This document shows positions 30,663 through 31,623 of a DNA stretch of 31,623 bases, in pieces (the first letter of the stretch is position 1; each line of letters starts with the position of its first letter). Under the pieces are notes generated by a model. It searched no databases and had not been told where the DNA came from. It saw only the letters and a program-made list of their open reading frames with translations. Where the stretch lies: positions 1 through 31,623 of the forward strand of contig DF237755.1 in NCBI GenBank assembly GCA_000708835.1. Direction: 5' to 3'. A program made the translations under genes and the position numbers. The stretch is from Klebsormidium nitens (Eukaryota > Streptophyta > Klebsormidiophyceae > Klebsormidiales > Klebsormidiaceae).

Positions 30663-31001
30663 CTACGGCACCCTATGTCCCGGGGATGGCAGCGCAAATG
30701 ATGCAGCATTTTGGCTTATAGATATAAGTTGCTGTAATTTTGTTTCATGTTGAAATAATTTTGTATCGAGTTGCTGGAGTTTGTAATCGAGTTGCTGGAG
30801 TTTGTAATCGAGTTGTTGGAGTTTGTAATCGAGTTGAAGTACTTCGTAATCGAGTTGTTGAATCGACTCGCGGGTGACGGAGCACCACCTAAATTCGCGG
30901 AGTAAGTCGATGACATACTTCTGTGCCGTCCGATCAGAGACAGCAATGATCGGACGGTTGATGAGTGCATGATAAGTTATCGATAACTTCCATTTCCATG
31001 T
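30663..31001 (-). CDS. Open frame with leucine-heptad coiled coil; fragment or exon, function unknown
   Basis: The minus-strand frame runs 112 codons from just after a stop at 31002 to TAG at 30663-30665, without a methionine in the expected place. It may be an exon or a broken gene. The first part reads HALINRPIIAVSDRTAQKYV and DLLREFRWCSVTRESI. The second is a run of heptads LQQLDYK repeated about four times, then TKLFQHETKLQQL, an ideal coiled coil with Leu at a and d positions. The heptads come from a 21-bp DNA repeat. The first part is not low-complexity, which argues for real coding origin. I do not recognise the family. Confidence 0.4.
   Translation of the reverse strand, partial: TWKWKLSITYHALINRPIIAVSDRTAQKYVIDLLREFRWCSVTRESIQQLDYEVLQLDYKLQQLDYKLQQLDYKLQQLDTKLFQHETKLQQLISISQNAASFALPSPGHRVP
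30764..30867. repeat. 21-bp minisatellite, about five units
   Basis: Units of TAATCGAGTTGCTGGAGTTTG and variants at 30764, 30784, 30805, 30826 and 30847. The 21-base period equals seven codons and encodes coiled-coil heptads on the minus strand. Confidence 0.9.
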
Positions 31002-31104
31002 TCATGCAGTAAAAAGTATAATGTTTGTATATCCATAAAATAAAAGGCTTATTAGAGTGGTACACCAGAATATCTCAGCCCGGATCAGTGCTTACGGTTG
31101 TACG

Positions 31105-31592
31105 CAGTGTTTCCCCTAATTATTTTGATTGCTGGCCGCCGGGCCGGCCGGGGCCTGAGTTTGCCGGCCCGTTGGGCCGGGCCGAGGTCGCCATTGCCGG
31201 CCCAAGTCCCGGCAAAATATATGGAATTTCCGGGCGCGCACCCCATATATTCGACTTTTACATTACCTTCATAAGTCTCTAGATTATCTACGTGTAAAAT
31301 TAAATTGACCAATTCCTACCTGTCCTACCGAGGGGTTCATTGGGGGATCTTCTGGCCAGAAGTCCCCGGGGGAGGGTTTTTTTCGACAAAAACCTTAGTA
31401 TCTCCTGAAATCCTGATCGTTTTGCACACTGAATACGATGACAGGGCCAGCTATGAACTTTCATTGCCGGCCCAAGAGGCCGGCCCGTGACCGGCAATGC
31501 CGGCCGGATGGGCCGGAGGCCGGCCCCCATTGCCGGCCCGGTTTGACCATTGCCGGCCATTTACCAGAGAGTGGGCCGGCAGGGGAAACACT
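31105..31592. mobile_element. GC-rich hAT-like non-autonomous element
   Basis: AGTGTTTCCCCT at 31106-31117 is the exact reverse complement of 31581-31592, and the left end CAGTGTTTCCCC resembles hAT termini. The subterminal regions on both sides are packed with CATTGCCGGCCC and GGGCCGGC words in both orientations, able to fold. The centre (31210-31460) is AT-richer. I found no convincing 8-bp target duplication, so the boundary and class are tentative. Confidence 0.55.
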
Positions 31593-31623
31593 ACTGTTAG
31601 GGTACTGTTGGGTGTACTGCACT

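Noticed and set aside
31300-31560. 86-codon minus frame with Gly/Pro/Arg-rich sequence
   Set aside because: A by-product of GGCCGG repeats in the hAT-like element.

Overview
The window looks like nuclear DNA of a plant-lineage eukaryote, most plausibly a streptophyte green alga of the Klebsormidium kind. This is inferred from gene content: a plant-type 1-Cys peroxiredoxin, a CASTOR/POLLUX-type ion channel and a bestrophin-like channel. GT-AG introns cut every gene, and AAACCCTAA telo-box words are scattered through the non-coding DNA. There is no operon structure, tRNA, rRNA or CRISPR array that I can see. The species call is inference only.

Layout. 1-1170: nothing recognised. 1248-2080: a decaying tandem array of the last coding bases of the next gene. 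2022-5931 (minus): a complete six-exon 1-Cys peroxiredoxin of 221 aa. 5932-7010: shared head-to-head 5' region. 7011-20794 (plus): a 17-exon CASTOR/POLLUX-like channel of about 1272 aa. 20795-22490: convergent intergenic DNA with little recognisable. 22497-22700: a possible orphan exon. 22835-23360: a tandem array of the bestrophin tail. 23292-29885 (minus): a seven-exon bestrophin-like channel of 415 aa. 29886-31623: upstream DNA holding a MITE with 21-bp perfect inverted repeats, a heptad-repeat reading frame and a GC-rich hAT-like element. All exon chains were built by hand; every junction keeps frame and uses GT-AG.

Two things stand out. First, the channel gene carries a clear LysM (glycan-binding type) domain on its own phase 0-0 exon, between its first membrane segment and the pore. 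In land plants LysM receptor kinases and CASTOR/POLLUX are separate parts of the common symbiosis pathway, so one polypeptide joining them is unexpected. The pore filter region is also unlike the land-plant form. Second, most exon ends in all three genes are followed or preceded by decayed tandem copies of that same exon end plus adjacent intron or 3' flank. Unit spacing averages about 149 bp by my hand count. Several copies differ from the parent exon mainly at third codon positions, and one near-perfect copy is joined to its parent exon by an open in-frame 44-codon extension.

Functionally the genes share no pathway: a peroxidase, a likely cation channel with two RCK-like regulatory regions, and a likely anion channel. 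What unites them is the mode of intron growth.
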